This document shows positions 61,659-64,000 of a stretch of 64,000 nucleotides of DNA, piece by piece (the first letter of the stretch is position 1; each line of letters begins with the position of its first letter). Below the pieces are notes generated by a model, which ran no database searches, was not told where the DNA came from, and was given only the letters and a program-made list of their open reading frames with translations. Source of the stretch: Caryophanales bacterium. GTDB taxonomy: Bacteria; Bacillota_I; Bacilli_A; RF39; UBA660. Location: NCBI GenBank assembly GCA_016282155.1, contig JAEEJY010000005.1, positions 1 to 64,000 on the forward strand. The letters are read 5' to 3'. The translations under genes were made by a program, and so were the position numbers.

Positions 61659-62615
61659 CTACTCTAATACAAATGGATCATTAATTGTACCAGCACTAAG
61701 CTTATAATTAATACTTGATTTTAATATTAATATTGGGCGAAGATGGAAATAACTATACGCACCCGAAATATCTGTATATCCCCAAACAAGATTTTCTGCT
61801 TTTAAATTATCTTCGACATATCTTGGGCGAAAATACCACAAACCAGAAGTTGCTCCTTCATAAGTCCTAGAGGCTATAAAATATTTATATGTACTCCTCA
61901 ACTTACCATACACATTTTGGACCAAGTTAATATCATTTACATATCCAAGATCACCACCACCTAAGGATTCATAATTTTCCGGGTGGCAACTTTCACCGGT
62001 ACTACAAGTCCATGGCCTCATTTCGTTTAATTTTGTATCATCCGTTAAGTATTCAGTTTGATTACTATAGCCCATGTGTCTTGATCCTACAGTATATTTA
62101 CTATTCTCATACTTACTAGCTAATACATTTAAATAACCTATGTAATTCATATAACCAGCTTTTCCATAAAAATCAATTTCTTCACTAGAAGGCTCATTAG
62201 ATACCATTTCTATTGTTCCATCATTATTTACTTTTATAACGCGCCACAAATTAACTTTATATGGATAAATTGTTTGTGATGAACCATATCCAGTCTTTGT
62301 CTTATCTGTCGCAAAACTTCTAAGTGTTGGTGTCATCTTAATATAATCACCAACTTCTGGAGTTGATTTTAATTTTATACACATATAATATGGTGGGCAT
62401 TCCATACTTTCTCTTGCTTCTGCCTTAACATATAAAGCATCTAATGCATCTTTTAAAGTTGCATTAGCACTTAAATTTGAAATATTTGTAGTATCAACAC
62501 TGATACTACTTGAATCTATTTTTGTACCTGCTACTACATGTATAACTGTTACTAATATAATTGCGAGAATAAGACCATATATATAATGTCCTAATTTTCT
62601 GAATGTCTTTCTCAT
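61659..62615 (-). CDS. Tandem exported paralogue 2 (unknown family)
   Basis: A 318-residue member of the same family. The membrane segment is longer and more basic at its start (RKTFRKLGHYIYGLILAIILV), so it may be anchored rather than cleaved. It shares Cys pair CPPYYMCI, PEVGDYIKMTP, LWRVIKVNNDGTIEM, FYGKAGYMNYIGYLNVLASK, GYSNQTEYLTDDTKL, the CSTGESCHPENY element and GGGDLGYVND. The terminus is FHLRPILILKSSINY ending PFVLE. The gap to the previous gene is nine bases. Function unknown; repetition suggests interchangeable surface or pilus-associated components. Confidence 0.75.
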   Translation of the reverse strand: MRKTFRKLGHYIYGLILAIILVTVIHVVAGTKIDSSSISVDTTNISNLSANATLKDALDALYVKAEARESMECPPYYMCIKLKSTPEVGDYIKMTPTLRSFATDKTKTGYGSSQTIYPYKVNLWRVIKVNNDGTIEMVSNEPSSEEIDFYGKAGYMNYIGYLNVLASKYENSKYTVGSRHMGYSNQTEYLTDDTKLNEMRPWTCSTGESCHPENYESLGGGDLGYVNDINLVQNVYGKLRSTYKYFIASRTYEGATSGLWYFRPRYVEDNLKAENLVWGYTDISGAYSYFHLRPILILKSSINYKLSAGTINDPFVLE

Positions 62616-62623
62616 AATGTCAC

Positions 62624-63541
62624 CTATCCTAAAATAAATGGGGAAGTTTCTGTTCCTAAAGATGGTGTGTAACTAATACCAGCTTTTAATATTAATATTG
62701 GACGAAGAGTTAATGATGTACTACTGGTCTCTCTAAATTTACTGCTGGAATAGTAATATGTATAAGTATTACCAACAGCACCTTCAGAAACTGTACGTAT
62801 CCTAAATCTCCATGAAGTACTACTTGAATAATCATAATATCGGGAAGCTAAATAGTAAGCTCCCGAACCAGTAGTAAGAGTTTTAAAAACCGATGTTACC
62901 AACTGTATATCCGTATTATATCCTGAATCACCTCCACCAAGATTTTCTTGGTTCTCCGGATGGCAACTTGCCCCCGTATCACAGGTCCAAGGAACAGAAG
63001 TTTGAGTTAATTTAGAAGTATCTGTTATATATTCAGTTTGACTACTATATCCAATGTATCTTGAACCAGCAGTATATTTACTGTTTTCATATTTACTAGC
63101 CAACAAATTTAAATATCCAATATAATTCATATATCCTGCCTTACCATAAAAAGTTACTTTTTCTGAAGAACTATTAGTAGAGATTATTTCCATTGTACCA
63201 TCACTATTAACTCTTATTACACGCCATAAAGTCAATTTACTTGGATAAATTGTTTGTGCTGAACTATATCCAGTCTTAGTTTTATCTGTTGTAAAACTTG
63301 TTAGCGATGGAGTCATCTGAACATAATCACCTACTTGTGGTATATTATGATTCAAAAAACATTTATATCCAGCTGGGCAATCTGTTTTTTTACTATATAA
63401 ATCTTCTATTGCATTCTGCAATGCTGAATTATCACTTAAAATAATTGAGTCGGCAGAATATGTTGATGATGCAACAGCTATTGTCAGCGATATAACGCAA
63501 ATAAATAATAATATACATATTTTATCCATTGTATTTTTCAT
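62624..63541 (-). CDS. Tandem exported paralogue 3 (unknown family)
   Basis: A 305-residue member of the same family. The export signal (ICILLFICVISLTIAVASS) and following STYSADSIILSD closely match copy 1. It shares CPAGYKCF, PQVGDYVQMTP, LTLWRVIRVNSDGTMEII, FYGKAGYMNYIGYLNLLASK, YIGYSSQTEYITDTSKL, CDTGASCHPEN and LGGGDSGYNTD. The terminus is LTLRPILILKAGISYTP. GGTGATAAT lies before the ATG. Copies 3 and 4 are nearly identical in their last 40 residues, indicating recent duplication. Confidence 0.75.
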   Translation of the reverse strand: MKNTMDKICILLFICVISLTIAVASSTYSADSIILSDNSALQNAIEDLYSKKTDCPAGYKCFLNHNIPQVGDYVQMTPSLTSFTTDKTKTGYSSAQTIYPSKLTLWRVIRVNSDGTMEIISTNSSSEKVTFYGKAGYMNYIGYLNLLASKYENSKYTAGSRYIGYSSQTEYITDTSKLTQTSVPWTCDTGASCHPENQENLGGGDSGYNTDIQLVTSVFKTLTTGSGAYYLASRYYDYSSSTSWRFRIRTVSEGAVGNTYTYYYSSSKFRETSSTSLTLRPILILKAGISYTPSLGTETSPFILG

Positions 63542-63549
63542 ATTATCAC

Positions 63550-64000
63550 CTACTCAAGAATAAACGGATCATCTGCAACTCCGGCTGCTGGAGTATAACT
63601 AATACCAGCTTTTAATATCAATATTGGACGAAGTGAATATTCTGAAAATGAAGTTTCTAATTTTCCACTTGACCAGTATGCTACAGCATCAGAAGTTAAT
63701 AATCCATCTTCAATTGTTCTACATTCAAACCAATCACCGTAGTCTACATATCTAGAAGCAACATAATAATCTTTTGCCATACTAATAGCATTTATATTTT
63801 TTAATAAATTATAATCTGTTACATAACCAAAATCACCGCCACCAAGATTTTCTTGATTTTCCGGATGGCAACTTTCACCGGTAGCGCATGTCCAAGCATT
63901 TGACTCACTTGTAGTTAATTTAGAAGTATCTGTAATATACTCAGTTTGATTACTATACCCCATATGTCTTGATCCTATAGTATATTTGCTGTTTTCATAC
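63550..64000 (-). CDS. Tandem exported paralogue 4, C-terminal part (cut by window edge)
   Basis: The reading frame is open to the right edge; the internal Met at 63963 is not the start. It is aligned with copies 2 and 3: YENSKYTIGSRHMGYSNQTE spans the edge, then CATGESCHPENQENLGGGDF and the terminus LRPILILKAGISYTPAAG, ending PFILE. About 150 residues are visible; the N-terminal export signal lies outside. No frameshift is seen in the visible part. It shares the eight-base spacing and direction of the other copies, so at least four genes form this array. Confidence 0.75.
   Translation of the reverse strand, partial: YENSKYTIGSRHMGYSNQTEYITDTSKLTTSESNAWTCATGESCHPENQENLGGGDFGYVTDYNLLKNINAISMAKDYYVASRYVDYGDWFECRTIEDGLLTSDAVAYWSSGKLETSFSEYSLRPILILKAGISYTPAAGVADDPFILE

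Noticed and set aside
63550-63963. A short protein starting at the Met at 63963
   Set aside because: The frame continues upstream to the window edge and aligns with the three neighbouring paralogues, so this is a gene cut by the window and not a short ORF.

Overview
The window is visibly A+T-rich and reads as a chromosomal stretch of an anaerobic, low-GC Firmicute of the Bacilli/RF39-like (Mollicutes-adjacent) kind. The evidence is the gene set: fused SecDF beside ComN, RNase HIII, an RNase J paralogue, YneF (UPF0154), YqeY, RecD2, LexA with GAAC-N4-GTTC boxes, topoisomerase IV, type II thymidine kinase, oxygen-independent NrdDG, and pyruvate phosphate dikinase. Tryptophan is TGG and TGA serves as a stop, so this is the standard bacterial code. 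No rRNA, tRNA, IS element, prophage or CRISPR array was seen.

Layout. Nearly all genes are on the minus strand; pgsA, a Crp/Fnr regulator, rnhC, a GT2 glycosyltransferase, lexA and one orphan are on plus. 1-5.6 kb: ppdK (cut by the left edge), tdk, a Xer recombinase, a hypothetical, a rhomboid protease, rluD-type synthase, lspA. 5.6-9.2 kb: a 1191-aa secreted cell-wall hydrolase. 9.3-16.7 kb: pgsA, a HAD phosphatase, rsmD, tsf-rpsB (rpsB has a structured leader and a fused Rho_N/SAP-like tail), yqeY, rpsU, a CYTH-like protein. 16.7-19.7 kb: a compact bacteriocin locus with three very small genes, an accessory membrane protein and a C39 peptidase ABC exporter. 19.8-27.4 kb: recD2, DUF1292, mtaB, dut, nrdG, nrdD. 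27.4-38 kb: Crp/Fnr regulator, rsmE, cvpA-like, rnhC, secDF-comN, miaB, a degenerate RNase J. 38-44.4 kb: surface functions, namely a prepilin fused to BspA-type leucine-rich repeats, a prepilin with Ig-like domains, and a DHHW/MBOAT/lipoprotein O-acylation set. 44.4-59.9 kb: tgt, a Gre-like factor, yneF, GT2, tkt, a 42-aa SOS-controlled membrane peptide divergent from lexA, another prepilin, parC, parE, ftsK, eno. 60.3-64 kb: a lipoprotein and four tandem paralogous exported proteins, the last cut by the right edge.

How genes work together. The bacteriocin operon couples two double-glycine precursors and one leaderless look-alike to their processing exporter. Two LexA boxes sit between lexA and the small membrane gene; one lies exactly between that gene's -35 and -10, which predicts a DNA-damage checkpoint peptide. 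A GTTGCA-CT-TGCAAC palindrome is centred about 42 bp upstream of the predicted nrdDG start, beside the divergent Crp/Fnr gene. Throughout, intrinsic terminator hairpins swallow the stop codons of the genes they terminate, and many genes use a Shine-Dalgarno in the GGTGAT register. All assignments come from reading the sequence; no database search or computation was run.
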